A program made the translations under genes and the position numbers. From positions 1 to 27,886 of IMG/VR virus record IMGVR_UViG_3300036852_000094: 27,886 nt of DNA; one strand, written 5' to 3'. The first letter of the stretch is position 1, and each line of letters begins with the position of its first letter. This DNA is from a virus. A model generated the notes under the pieces. It made no database searches and had not been told where the DNA came from. It saw only the letters and a program-made list of their open reading frames with translations. This document shows positions 18,489-27,136 of the stretch, in pieces.

Positions 18489-20237
18489 TCAGTAGAGGTA
18501 GCGGCCATCGCCCATCAGGGCGGAATGGCAGTCCTTCATCGGATCGATGCAGTTCGTGACCCAGACCTTCATCGTCGCAGGATCCCAGCCGTTGAACCAG
18601 TCGGCGTGCATGGAGAATCCGCCGGGGCCGGTGTAGTTGTCCGAGCTGAGCCGCAAGTAGGTGTCGGTGCCGGAGTCCTGCACGACGTACTTGATGTTCA
18701 TGCTGAGCTCGGGCAGCGGCACCGGGTGATCGGCCGGGCAGCCTTGGCCGGTTGCGTAGGCCATGTGGCTTTTGTGATCGACGCTGTCCAGGTTCACGCC
18801 ATCCCAGCACTGCGGGAAGATGACCTCGAAGGCCAGCTGCTCGCCATGGTTGCAGCTCGGGATGCGGCCGCGCGGCGTGCCGTCGCCATGCTCGCACCAG
18901 ATGCGGATCACGCCGCGGTCGGTGCTCTCCGACGTGCTTGCGGCGCTACCGGCGATCATGCGCAGGCCGGGCGGGAACGGTTGGATCTGGCCGCCCGTCT
19001 GCGCGCCGAGGTAGCCGCCTTTGTAGTAGGCCAGCACCAGCTCGGTCTGCGGCACCAGCGGCCGACCGGTGCGCACATCGACGACCGCCGGCACCCAGTA
19101 GCCGGTACGGTTCAGGTCGCCGCCGGCGCACGTCGAATTGCCGCTCTTCGTGATGCTGTCGGCCGTCGTCGATGCGTCGATCGCGATATTGCCGAAGAAC
19201 AGATGCAGGTGCGACTTGCCAGGCTGGCCAGGAAAGACGATCGGGTCATCCTTCAGGAAGTGCGAGAACGCGCAGGGCTCGCGCATCGCGCCGGTATCCT
19301 GGTTCGGATTGCCAAGATCGCCGCCGCCTATCGTGCCGCCAAGGCGCGGGCCGGGCGCGCCGACCGCAGCGGCTTGCATGAATGCCGGATTGATCGCCGG
19401 GATGCCGGTCGTTGGCTGCGTCACATGCGGCGCAGTGACGAGCTTCTGGCAGACCTTCGCGAAGCCCGGCATCGGATCGTGCGTGGCGCCGCCGGTCTTC
19501 GGCTCGTTCAAGAACCAGTCGTTGCAACCGAAGACGCCGGTCGTGACCGTCTTGTAGTCGAAGTTCTCGTCGACACCCCAGCCGTAGCGGACCTTGCCGT
19601 TCTCCGGGAAGCTCACCAGATCCTGCCCTTGCTGGGCGATCGTGACCCACGCAGTATCCGCAGGAGCCGGCGCAGGTGCTGGTGCTGGCGATGGAGCAGG
19701 AGCAGGCGCCGGGGAAGGTGCCGGCGCCGGAGCGGGACTCGGCGCAGGCGCCGGGCTTGGAGCAGGTGCTGGCGCAGGCGCCGGAGCAATGAGGACATCG
19801 CATTCTTTCACGACGTACTTGATCGGATCGCTCTGGAAGGTGGCCGGCTGCGCGCAGGCATAGGTGCCGGGCGCGAGATCCTTCTGCACCCACTTGTTCG
19901 CCGCCGGATCGCCGAAGCGGTAGGTGCCCGCGGCCGGCACCGTGAACTTGGCGGTTTCGACCGCGACCTTCTTCCAGGTGCCGATCGGGGCCGGCGTGGT
20001 CACGGTCACGACCTTGTCGGCCGACACGCACTTGTAGGTCGCGACTTCGTTGTATGCGCCGCGGCTCTTCGCATCCGCAATCGCCGCCGGCGCACAGCTC
20101 GCCTCGGTCAATCCACTCTTGATCGTCACGCCATTGCGGCCGAGCGCGAACGTCGCCGGCGTCTCGGTTGAGGTCTGGGCACTGGCCGCCGACGCGAACA
20201 GCATCAGCAGATTGATGGAGAGGATGCTGCGCTGCAT
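18489..20237 (-). CDS. secreted DUF1996-domain protein with Pro/Ala linker
   Basis: 582 residues with AAAGG upstream. A signal peptide covers residues 1-20 (cut after ASA). Residues 25-145 are a beta-rich N-terminal domain with Cys pairs. Residues 150-192 are a Pro/Ala/Ser linker. Residues ~320-555 match DUF1996: DPIVFPGQPGKSHLHLFFGN, then STCAGGDLNRTGYWVPAVVD, YYKGGYLG, PFPPGLRMIAGS, FPQCWDGVNLDSVDHKSHMAY and GCPADHPVPLPELSMNIKYVV, with many conserved Cys and His. The family is known mostly from secreted proteins of fungi and actinobacteria, often joined to carbohydrate-binding modules; its function is not established. A phage copy beside tail and lysis genes is unexpected. It could act on an extracellular polymer or bind the cell surface. 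Confidence 0.8.
   Translation of the reverse strand: MQRSILSINLLMLFASAASAQTSTETPATFALGRNGVTIKSGLTEASCAPAAIADAKSRGAYNEVATYKCVSADKVVTVTTPAPIGTWKKVAVETAKFTVPAAGTYRFGDPAANKWVQKDLAPGTYACAQPATFQSDPIKYVVKECDVLIAPAPAPAPAPSPAPAPSPAPAPAPSPAPAPAPSPAPAPAPAPADTAWVTIAQQGQDLVSFPENGKVRYGWGVDENFDYKTVTTGVFGCNDWFLNEPKTGGATHDPMPGFAKVCQKLVTAPHVTQPTTGIPAINPAFMQAAAVGAPGPRLGGTIGGGDLGNPNQDTGAMREPCAFSHFLKDDPIVFPGQPGKSHLHLFFGNIAIDASTTADSITKSGNSTCAGGDLNRTGYWVPAVVDVRTGRPLVPQTELVLAYYKGGYLGAQTGGQIQPFPPGLRMIAGSAASTSESTDRGVIRIWCEHGDGTPRGRIPSCNHGEQLAFEVIFPQCWDGVNLDSVDHKSHMAYATGQGCPADHPVPLPELSMNIKYVVQDSGTDTYLRLSSDNYTGPGGFSMHADWFNGWDPATMKVWVTNCIDPMKDCHSALMGDGRYLY
19661..19788. repeat. Pro/Ala/Ser low-complexity linker repeat
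   Basis: An approximate hexanucleotide repeat encoding alternating Pro-Ala with interspersed Ser in the DUF1996 protein. It reads GGCGCAGGTGCTGGA-like on the plus strand. Such linkers separate domains of secreted proteins and are prone to slippage, so length may vary between relatives. Confidence 0.85.
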
Positions 20238-20248
20238 GGTGCGGCCTT

Positions 20249-20641
20249 TCAGGTGGCTTTCGGTGGAGACGGCTCGTCGTCGAAATTGCCGAATTCTGAA
20301 TCAATCAGGGCGCGCAATTCCGGGTGATCGCGAAGAATGATGCGCTTGAGCACTGCGAGCTCGCGTTCGATGCGTTCCGAACGCTGGCGCATCAGTTCGA
20401 ATTTCGTGCGGATTTCGCTGAGCAGGACGCGGTCGCGGTCGTGGGCTTCTCTGGCCAACCGCTCGCGCTCGAGCGCCTGGTCGCGGTCGCGCTCGAGGCG
20501 GCTGATCCATCCGCCCTCGCCTTCGTGCTTTCGAACATCCAGCTTCGCGCGGCTGCCACGGACCCACAACGCAAAGGCACCGGTGATCACTGCGGCAGCG
20601 CCGGCAATCCACTTGCCTATGTCGTTGATGTAGTCGTTCAC
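20249..20641 (-). CDS. inner-membrane coiled-coil protein, possible inner spanin (GTG start)
   Basis: 130 residues. The start is GTG at 20641, overlapping the previous stop as GTGA and with AGGTCA upstream. One N-terminal transmembrane helix (IGKWIAGAAAVITGAFALWV) leads into a long charged coiled coil (RLERDRDQALERERLAREAHDRDRVLLSEIRTKFELMRQRSERIERELAVLKRIIL). N-terminal anchor plus periplasmic coiled coil is the Rz-type inner spanin plan, though the same plan occurs in other phage membrane proteins. No overlapping Rz1 was seen in it. Confidence 0.65.
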   Translation of the reverse strand: MNDYINDIGKWIAGAAAVITGAFALWVRGSRAKLDVRKHEGEGGWISRLERDRDQALERERLAREAHDRDRVLLSEIRTKFELMRQRSERIERELAVLKRIILRDHPELRALIDSEFGNFDDEPSPPKAT

Positions 20642-21114
20642 GGCGTGACCTGTTCATCATTCAGTCCGGTGCGAATCAGCGCCACCAAGGCCGCAAGTAT
20701 CACGGTGAGTTCCATCGCCATTCCAGGCGAGTAAACGCCTATCGCCTGCGTGATCAGGCCGCTACTGAGGATCCAGAGGAAGAGGCCGAAGGCGTTGATC
20801 CCGAAGGCCCAGTAGAGGCGCGGCTTGAGATCGACCATGCGCCAGAAGACGCCGATCGAGTGCACGATGAAGCCGATGGCCCAGACCCACTCCGGCGCGA
20901 GCGCGCGCATCGTGCGGAAGGCCTCGCGCTCGAAGGTGTGAAGCGGCAGCAGCAGGCCTATCGCGAAGCCGGTCGAGGCGAGCGCGAGCTGTACGCGTAT
21001 GGTCGTGGTGTCGCCGTACAGAAAGACCTGCCGCGCGATATGCCGATAGAACCGCATCCGCGTCGACCAGCTCCAGGGCGGCGGTCCCATGGTCTGCGCG
21101 ATCTTGCGTTTCAC
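20638..21114 (-). CDS. multi-pass membrane protein
   Basis: 158 residues if it starts at the GTG at 21114, one base after the upstream stop and about 6-7 bases after GGTGG; the frame stays open to 21231, and the ATG at 21087 is an alternative. Four hydrophobic segments are visible: LALASTGFAIGLLLPL, VWAIGFIVHSIGVFW, WAFGINAFGLFLWILSSGL and MAMELTVILAALVALI. It is not recognised, but membrane genes between tail and lysis are frequent in phages of this kind. Confidence 0.65.
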   Translation of the reverse strand: MKRKIAQTMGPPPWSWSTRMRFYRHIARQVFLYGDTTTIRVQLALASTGFAIGLLLPLHTFEREAFRTMRALAPEWVWAIGFIVHSIGVFWRMVDLKPRLYWAFGINAFGLFLWILSSGLITQAIGVYSPGMAMELTVILAALVALIRTGLNDEQVTP

Positions 21115-21115
21115 G

Positions 21116-21976
21116 TCAATCCACCGTGATTCCGAGTGCATCCGGCGAGAGCGTCGCCGGCGCGCCACCGGCGCTAATGCTCTTCGCGGCGAAGTCCTGC
21201 CAGAACAGCAAGTTCCCGCCGCTTGCCGCATCCTTCAATCCCGCCGCGCGAACCGTCGCGCCAGCAGTCGGGTCCGGGAACAGCAGCGAGAAGTTGTTGC
21301 TGATCCGGCCGGCCGTGCCGGAGCTCGGGTCCGTGGTGCCGGCACCCTGGCTGCCGCACAGGTCGTCCATCGTCGACGGCAGCGCCACACGCGCATAGCC
21401 GCCGCCGGATAGCTCGGTGCCGCCGCCGGCATTCGTGGGTGCCGTCGAGAACATGCAGACGTAAGTCGTCGCCGGATAGGCGTAGGCCGTGCCGCGGAAG
21501 ATCTCGTCGATCATCTTGTTCGCGAGGTAGTCGCTACAGCCACCGACCAGGCCCAGCGAGAAGACGACCGAGCCGGCCGCGATTGTCGGCGAGTCGCCGG
21601 CGTTGACGGTCACCGGCGCGGCCAGCGGCGCCCAGATCCAGCAATTTCCGCCCGAGCTCTGATCGAAGAGGCCGATGTGCGTGGCCGGCGTCGCGAAGCT
21701 GCTCGATGCAGTGCTGAAGTCGACATCGACATTCGTGCTCGTCGTGTGGCTGGTGCCGCTGCTGGCGCCGGTCGAGCCTGGCGCCTGCGTGCCGGCCCAG
21801 TTGTCGGTCGAGCGTATCAGTGCGACGCGTGGCAGCGCTGTTCCGGTGAGCTCGGTGAACGTGCCGTCATCGGCCGCCGATCCGAAGGCGAAGAACCAGG
21901 AGCTCGCGTAGGGCGGATCTTCACCGCGGAACTTGTCGAGGATCTTGTTTTCGCCAAAGTTCGTGAAATTCGTCAT
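21116..21976 (-). CDS. tail fibre/virion protein with duplicated domain
   Basis: 286 residues with a GGAGG site, overlapping the end of the J-like gene by one base (TGATG). Two copies of one domain are evident, about residues 1-145 and 146-286. Each begins with NK-I/M-LD-x-x-FRG, continues with TEL-(S/T)-G-x-x-x-x-RVAL, an Ala/Thr-rich middle, and ends with SGGN-x-x-x-W-x-x-x-AA and a VNAG/SAGG turn. The second copy has YVCMFSTAPTNAGGGTEL, typical of phage tail proteins that follow the tip gene. It probably forms or decorates a receptor-binding fibre. Confidence 0.75.
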   Translation of the reverse strand: MTNFTNFGENKILDKFRGEDPPYASSWFFAFGSAADDGTFTELTGTALPRVALIRSTDNWAGTQAPGSTGASSGTSHTTSTNVDVDFSTASSSFATPATHIGLFDQSSGGNCWIWAPLAAPVTVNAGDSPTIAAGSVVFSLGLVGGCSDYLANKMIDEIFRGTAYAYPATTYVCMFSTAPTNAGGGTELSGGGYARVALPSTMDDLCGSQGAGTTDPSSGTAGRISNNFSLLFPDPTAGATVRAAGLKDAASGGNLLFWQDFAAKSISAGGAPATLSPDALGITVD

Positions 21977-24696
21977 CAGCCGCCTCCGCCTTCGTAGACA
22001 TTTTCAACGTCGAGCACCATGGTCCGATTCGCCTGCAGCGTCGTTTCGCCGACGCGCCGGATCTGAATGTTCAACGTCACGTATTGGTATTCGCCCAGGT
22101 GATTGATGAACTCGCGTGTCGTGCCGAGGTTCAACCAGGTGTCCAGGGTATCGCCAGTGAAATGCGAAATGTCGACGTTCGCATGTGCGTAGATCTCGAA
22201 GAGACCCGCCACGCTCGGTTCGACGGCATTCAGCAGCCACTCGCCAGCGATGTGCACCGGCTCGAGCGGTCCATCGTTCGCGGTGCGCAGCACTTGCAGA
22301 CTGCCCGTGTTGTTGAAGCGAACACCGGCGCCGCTGCCGCCACCAAGACCGCCTTGACCATCGACCACGGTGTGATCGGTCAGCGTCACCACGACAATGA
22401 TGCCGCCGCCCACACCGCCGCCGCCCGCACCACCGGTTTCGCCGGGCACGCCGACCGGATCCTGCACGTCTGCCGGGCCGGGTAGGAATGCATTGTCGAC
22501 CTGATGCACGCGCGGGTCGTCGACCACGGCTTCGAAGTCGAAATACTGCGCGCCCTTGTTGCTCTTGCCGCCGTCCTTGCGGTTCGTGATCTTCACGAGC
22601 TCGTCGCCGGCTGAGAGCGCGCCCAGCAGATAGATCGGTCGCATCCGGAAGGCATCCGAGACGACGATGTCGAAGTCAGGCGTGGCGGGCAGCTGCACGG
22701 AAGTCGAGTTGGATCCGGGGTAAACCTGGACCGGATTCGTCAGCGATCCATCGTCGCGCCGCAGCGTGAGATAGACCAGGCCGGCCGAGAAGTCAGGCGG
22801 CTCGCTCAGGCCCATCTGCAACGTGTTGGCATCCCAGCTCACCACATCGCCGGTCTGACCGTAGCCGGGGATCATCGGCATCCAGCGCACCGGCAAGAGC
22901 AGCGACGCCAGCACGCCGGCCATTTCCGTCTTCGCGTTGACCGTGCGCGTGCGCAGCGCCATGTCCGCCGCGTGATACAAGCCCTCGCGCCTGGCATGCG
23001 TCGCGCCCTTGATGCCGTCGAGCGTCAGGTAGATCGGCCGCGTCATTTCCGAGACACCGGGACACGGGCATTCGATCGTCGCTTTCGTCCAGGTCACGTT
23101 CGACACGTACTCGACGATGACGCCATCCGGATCGGACGACTTCGGCTGGACTTCGGCGATCGTCATGTCGCCTATGCAATTTCGCGGCGTGAAGGCGGTC
23201 TCGCCGAGGTCCGCCAGTTCGTCGCGCGCCAGGGTGCGCACGCCGTAGCGGCGGAACATGCGCGCGCGGCCGGCGCTGGCGATCAGCTGGCCGGCCGTCC
23301 ATGCATCGATGGTCTGCGAGAACGTGTAGTCGAAGCGATCCTGGCGCGCGGCCCATTTCGTCTTCAGCTCGAGCAGGCCGGGCAGGTCGCACCGATCGTC
23401 CGGCATGCCTTCACCCCAGTTCGGATCGGTCCAGAGGTCGCCGAGCCAGTCTGCCGGGTTACGCGATGCGACGTAGTTCGCCCAGTCGCCAATGTCGCAG
23501 TTCCAGCCGCTGTCCCACGTCCTGCATTTGCCATGTACCAGCAAGTTGAAGTCGGTCTGGCTCTGCGCGCTGAGCTGTTCGCTGGCGCGCATCACGATCT
23601 CATAGTGTGAGGTGTTGGCATTGAGCGGTGCGCTGTTGCTCAGGAAGGCCCGCATGCCGGCCCACTGGAAAGTGTCGCGTGCATCCGGATCGGTGTTCTT
23701 CAGGTTGGTGCGGCCGCCGCGCACCTGGACGCGCATCGCGAATGGCAGGTTCGTATTGATGGTCCAGCGCTGGACCGAATTCGTGCTCATCGTCTTGGTG
23801 CCTGACGTGAGCTCCTTCCACACGTCGACCGGCGTGCCGGCGTCATTCACTTGCTGGTATTCGAAGCGCCAGGCGATCGTGACCGTCGTGTTCTCGTTGT
23901 CCTCCGTCGCAAAGCGGCCGATCCCGTAGGGGGCAATCAGGTCGATGCCGATGGAGATTGCGAGCTGTCCCGGGTTGCAGGCATAGAAGCCGCCGACGTA
24001 GCGCGTGCTCTCCATTTCCATGCCGGTGACGTTGTCGGACGTGATGACATTCGTCTTGGCTGTCGTGGGCAGCACGCCGGGCGCCAGATAGGCATGCGTG
24101 AGCACGTCGGCGAAGCTGGAGATCGGGGTCTTGCCGATGAACTCTCCGAGGATGTCCAGCGGACCATAGCCGAGCGCGAAGACTGCGACGTACCACTGGT
24201 CATTGTTGTCATCGAAGTAGTAGTACGGGCGCGCCGCGAAAGGCGGCGTGATCTTGTCGATGCCACACACGCGCCAGATGGGCTGATCCAGTCGCGCGGC
24301 GTTGCCGCTCAACGATGCGTTGTAGACCGCCCTGGCCGGATCGTTCGGCTGCTGGAGCACCGATGGCGGCACCAGCAGGTTATAGGCGACGCTGGCGACG
24401 GCCAGGTAGGGTGCGAAGCCTTGCAGGACTGGCGTGATCGCGGCAACGACGGTCGCGATCGCCAGGAAGGTGCGGAAGGTCTCGCGGTCCTGCGGCTGAT
24501 CGACCAGCCACTCGACGTGATCGTCGACGCCTATCAACGTCGGCCAATGCGCACGCAGGAGGAATTCGCCATTGAGCGAGAGCACGACCGGGCCGGAGAC
24601 CTTGGGCATGGTCTCGAGCAGGACGGTCCCTGGCGCGACCTCTTCCCATCCTTGCGGCTGGAAGTCCGGAACGCTGATCTGTCGGACGCGGCTCAT
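21976..24696 (-). CDS. tail tip / host specificity protein J-like
   Basis: 906 residues, the largest protein here and in the position of lambda J, straight after an NlpC/P60 protein. Residues ~74-115 hold the hydrophobic stretch typical of these proteins (FLAIATVVAAITPVLQGFAPYLAVASVAYNLLV). The middle carries J-type segments: DWANYVASRNPADWLGDLW, DLPGLLELKTKWAARQDRFDYTFSQTIDAWTAGQLIASAGRARMF and the later ARRWMPMIPG-like strand. A Gly-rich linker near residue 750 precedes the C-terminal part, which would carry receptor contact. Start overlaps the previous stop as ATGA without a strong ribosome site. Together with the fibre next to it, this sets host range. Confidence 0.88.
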   Translation of the reverse strand: MSRVRQISVPDFQPQGWEEVAPGTVLLETMPKVSGPVVLSLNGEFLLRAHWPTLIGVDDHVEWLVDQPQDRETFRTFLAIATVVAAITPVLQGFAPYLAVASVAYNLLVPPSVLQQPNDPARAVYNASLSGNAARLDQPIWRVCGIDKITPPFAARPYYYFDDNNDQWYVAVFALGYGPLDILGEFIGKTPISSFADVLTHAYLAPGVLPTTAKTNVITSDNVTGMEMESTRYVGGFYACNPGQLAISIGIDLIAPYGIGRFATEDNENTTVTIAWRFEYQQVNDAGTPVDVWKELTSGTKTMSTNSVQRWTINTNLPFAMRVQVRGGRTNLKNTDPDARDTFQWAGMRAFLSNSAPLNANTSHYEIVMRASEQLSAQSQTDFNLLVHGKCRTWDSGWNCDIGDWANYVASRNPADWLGDLWTDPNWGEGMPDDRCDLPGLLELKTKWAARQDRFDYTFSQTIDAWTAGQLIASAGRARMFRRYGVRTLARDELADLGETAFTPRNCIGDMTIAEVQPKSSDPDGVIVEYVSNVTWTKATIECPCPGVSEMTRPIYLTLDGIKGATHARREGLYHAADMALRTRTVNAKTEMAGVLASLLLPVRWMPMIPGYGQTGDVVSWDANTLQMGLSEPPDFSAGLVYLTLRRDDGSLTNPVQVYPGSNSTSVQLPATPDFDIVVSDAFRMRPIYLLGALSAGDELVKITNRKDGGKSNKGAQYFDFEAVVDDPRVHQVDNAFLPGPADVQDPVGVPGETGGAGGGGVGGGIIVVVTLTDHTVVDGQGGLGGGSGAGVRFNNTGSLQVLRTANDGPLEPVHIAGEWLLNAVEPSVAGLFEIYAHANVDISHFTGDTLDTWLNLGTTREFINHLGEYQYVTLNIQIRRVGETTLQANRTMVLDVENVYEGGGG

Positions 24697-25118
24697 TGGA
24701 GGTTGGCCTTTCGCCAGAATTGGAAAACGCCGCAGCCGGTCTCGCGCAGTTCCTTGAGCGTCGTGAAGCCCACGCAGCCTACCGGATAGCGCGCAACGAG
24801 AACACCATCCTCGAATCGCTCGACGATATGACCGTCGTTGTGCACGACGCCGAGGCGGCCGTTCGCGAACGTCATCACGCCGACATGGCGCTTGCCGCTG
24901 GACGTTCTCATCAGGACGAGGTCGCCTTCCTGGCCGCCGTCGTCATCGTGCGGCCGCAACCCGGTGTCATTGCGCGCGCCGTTCAGGATCAACACGCCGG
25001 CGGCATGCTCTGGCAGGTCGACACCGAACTGATCGTGGAAGACTTCGCGCACGAAGGCCCAGCAATCGTATTCAGGCGACCAGGGACGCCCGATGTGTTC
25101 TGCGGCCCAGTGACTCAT
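24693..25118 (-). CDS. NlpC/P60 tail-assembly peptidase (lambda K-like)
   Basis: 141 residues from the ATG at 25118, overlapping the previous stop as ATGA; the longer open frame to 25313 lies inside the previous gene. The NlpC/P60 fold is visible: YDCWAFVREVF with Cys19 as nucleophile, GDLVLMRTSSGKRHVGVMT with His78, and VVHNDGHIVERF with His93 as possible third member. In lambda-like phages this protein lies between L and J and acts in tail tip assembly and probably in opening peptidoglycan at infection. Confidence 0.85.
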   Translation of the reverse strand: MSHWAAEHIGRPWSPEYDCWAFVREVFHDQFGVDLPEHAAGVLILNGARNDTGLRPHDDDGGQEGDLVLMRTSSGKRHVGVMTFANGRLGVVHNDGHIVERFEDGVLVARYPVGCVGFTTLKELRETGCGVFQFWRKANLQ

Positions 25119-25654
25119 CGCTCGAGCGTCGGGTATTCCGACCGTTTGAACGTGAGCTTCGGGATCGCGAAGTTTCCGGGATCGCCGAAGTTGCAGGAGA
25201 TGCGGACCGTACTGGTGCCTGTCTCGACCGATCGCACCTCGAGCACAGTCGGCGGTGTCTGTGCCGGCGCGTCGAGCTGATCGCTGGCATAGATCCGGCC
25301 GGTGATGACCCACGGAATCAGCGAGCCGCGCGTCATGCGCAGCGCGCGGATGACGGCGCCTGAAATGTTGCTGATCTCGATCACGTCCGTCGGATTGGAC
25401 GATTGATCCGATTCCTCGGATGGCTTCAGGTCGAACGGACAGGCCAGGAATTCGACGAGCTGGCCGCCGCTATCCGGCGCATCCGCTTCAAGCGTCGCGA
25501 ACATGGGCACGCTGTTGTTCACGAAGCGAAGGCGGTTCGGCGCTGAGGGATGGTAGAGCTCGAGCGTGTCGAGCATGGCGCGGTCGACTTGCGCGATAGC
25601 AGCTGCCTCGAGGTAGGCGTCTCGGAAGGTCACGCCGTGTCTGGTCAGTGGCAT
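25115..25654 (-). CDS. tail protein, DUF1833-like
   Basis: 179 residues. The pattern of a leading helix (FRDAYLEAAAIAQVDRAMLDTLEL) with strands RLRFVNNS and MFATLEAD, then EFLACPFDLKPSEES, then a series of beta strands ending in FAIPKLTFKRSEYPTL, is close to DUF1833 proteins of siphovirus tails. The position just before the NlpC/P60 gene fits lambda L or its DUF1833 counterpart. A GGGA site is 8-10 bases upstream. Confidence 0.7.
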   Translation of the reverse strand: MPLTRHGVTFRDAYLEAAAIAQVDRAMLDTLELYHPSAPNRLRFVNNSVPMFATLEADAPDSGGQLVEFLACPFDLKPSEESDQSSNPTDVIEISNISGAVIRALRMTRGSLIPWVITGRIYASDQLDAPAQTPPTVLEVRSVETGTSTVRISCNFGDPGNFAIPKLTFKRSEYPTLER

Positions 25655-25666
25655 GTGTGGTCCCGT

Positions 25667-26704
25667 TCAGGTGGGGATGGTCATGGCGATCGCGGCATCG
25701 AGCGAGACGCCGACATAGACGCCGACGCTCGCGATGCCTTCGTCGGTGTAGGGACCCACGTTGACATCGCCGGTAATCTGTAGCCGCGCGAAGTTGATCG
25801 GCACGCCGGAACCCATGTCGATCGATCCCGAAGAATCGACTATCGACCCGTCCGCGATCAGCGTGACGCCGTTCTGCGCCACGTGCAGCCCCACCTTGTG
25901 AGTGCCGGCGGATAGCGGCGAGCTGCTGGTCGTGGTCCAGGTGTTGGTTTCGCTGATCGCATCGCCATAGACGCCGGTAGCATCCAGGCCGACCTCGGCG
26001 TAGGTGGCCGAGTCGCTGGCCACGTTCAGCCGGATTTGCTCGTCAGCCGATGCCCCGTCGCCGCGGTTCGCCTCGAGAAACAGGAAGTAGGGAAAGGCGT
26101 CGACGAAGATCTCGGACCCGTCGCCATAGGCGAAGAGGAGCACGCGATAGGCAATGTCGGTCAAGACGATGGGCCGCAGGATGTTCGTCTCGATCACGCC
26201 GGCCGGATTGGTGCCATCGGAGCGCCAGCGGCTCAGGCCGGTGATGCCGGGATGCGCATCCATGTCGCGCGTCGTTGGGTCGGTGTCGTCGGCAGCGGTG
26301 AACGTATCCTTCAGAACCGAGCCATCGCCCAGGCCGTCGTCGGGGATCGTGCCGCGGCCGCGCAGCTGGACCTGCGCAGAGACGCGCCAGCCCACACCGG
26401 GGAGGTATTCCGGGTAACTGGGCACGCCGACGAAGCGTCGGACGCCGGCACCGCCAAACGGCTGCGGCCAGCGCGCGGCAAACCAGCCGGCCCAGTCATG
26501 CAACGTGGTGCGGCCGAACGTCAACCAGTTGTTCACCTGGTCGCCGTTGAGCAGCACGAAGGTCACTGGCTGCGCGGCGAGACGGTCCAGGCTGAAAGGA
26601 CGCGTCTCGAAAGGCCCATTGAGCGTCTCGATCACGCGGCGCTCTGCCGGCTGCAGGGTGGATGTCTGCGGCGCCGGCAGGCTGGAGGGGTACCAGACTT
26701 CCAT
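25667..26704 (-). CDS. tail-tip-region protein with C-terminal beta domain
   Basis: 345 residues. N-terminal part (WYPSSLPAPQ, ERRVIETLNGPFETRPFSLDRLAAQPVTFVLLNGDQVNNWLTF, DWAGWFAARWPQPFGG) has the look of DUF2460-like tail components. From about residue 115 a beta-rich domain with many Asp, Gly and Thr follows (DTFTAADDTDPTTRDM, RYRVLL-like strands, GTHKVGLHVAQNGVTLIADGSIV), resembling a concanavalin/laminin-G-like binding fold. The C-terminal domain could bind carbohydrate on the host. Domain names are by pattern only. Confidence 0.65.
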   Translation of the reverse strand: MEVWYPSSLPAPQTSTLQPAERRVIETLNGPFETRPFSLDRLAAQPVTFVLLNGDQVNNWLTFGRTTLHDWAGWFAARWPQPFGGAGVRRFVGVPSYPEYLPGVGWRVSAQVQLRGRGTIPDDGLGDGSVLKDTFTAADDTDPTTRDMDAHPGITGLSRWRSDGTNPAGVIETNILRPIVLTDIAYRVLLFAYGDGSEIFVDAFPYFLFLEANRGDGASADEQIRLNVASDSATYAEVGLDATGVYGDAISETNTWTTTSSSPLSAGTHKVGLHVAQNGVTLIADGSIVDSSGSIDMGSGVPINFARLQITGDVNVGPYTDEGIASVGVYVGVSLDAAIAMTIPT

Positions 26705-26707
26705 GGT

Positions 26708-27133
26708 TCAGAACACGTCGAACTCGCCGCTGCCGACGCGCTTGATCGTCCTGGTCTCATTCGTGACCAGTGTCAGGTCGGCACCGGCCGGCGAGTTGAT
26801 CATCACGTCGGTGGATGCCGTGATCACCAGATTGCCGGCGCCCATGTTGCGCACGCGGCATTCGAAGCCGGCCGCGAGCGCATCGCTGCTCGCGTCATCC
26901 GGCAGCAGGTAGGACTTGGCCGATGCGCTGGTGAAGCGGATGTACATGCCGTCGTCGTCATTCGTGGCATCGCGGCTGGTCGTCGAGTCGGTGACGATGT
27001 CGCCGCGGATGAGGTCGCGCACATCCTGCAAGTCGAGACGAAGGCTGCCGGTGCCTGACCGCGAGATACGAACGATGTCGGTGAGCAGCGCCGGCGCGCC
27101 GTCGTCCTCGAGCGATGCTTTCTTGTCAGCCAT
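26708..27133 (-). CDS. small virion-associated beta protein
   Basis: 141 residues with GAGGGAA upstream. After a charged N-terminus, short strands alternate with Gly/Asp turns (TDIVRISRSGTGSLRLDLQDV, DGMYIRFTSASAKSYLLPDD, NLVITASTDVMINSPAGADLTLVTNETRTIKRVGSGEFDVF). Such all-beta proteins in the tail module are usually fibre or decoration subunits. No specific family is recognised. Confidence 0.6.
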   Translation of the reverse strand: MADKKASLEDDGAPALLTDIVRISRSGTGSLRLDLQDVRDLIRGDIVTDSTTSRDATNDDDGMYIRFTSASAKSYLLPDDASSDALAAGFECRVRNMGAGNLVITASTDVMINSPAGADLTLVTNETRTIKRVGSGEFDVF

Positions 27134-27136
27134 GGT

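Noticed and set aside
18375-20171. Long plus-strand open frame of 598 residues opposite the DUF1996 gene
   Set aside because: It is Arg/Ala/Gly rich with no domain, typical of antisense frames in GC-rich DNA; the minus-strand gene has signal peptide, ribosome site and a recognisable domain.
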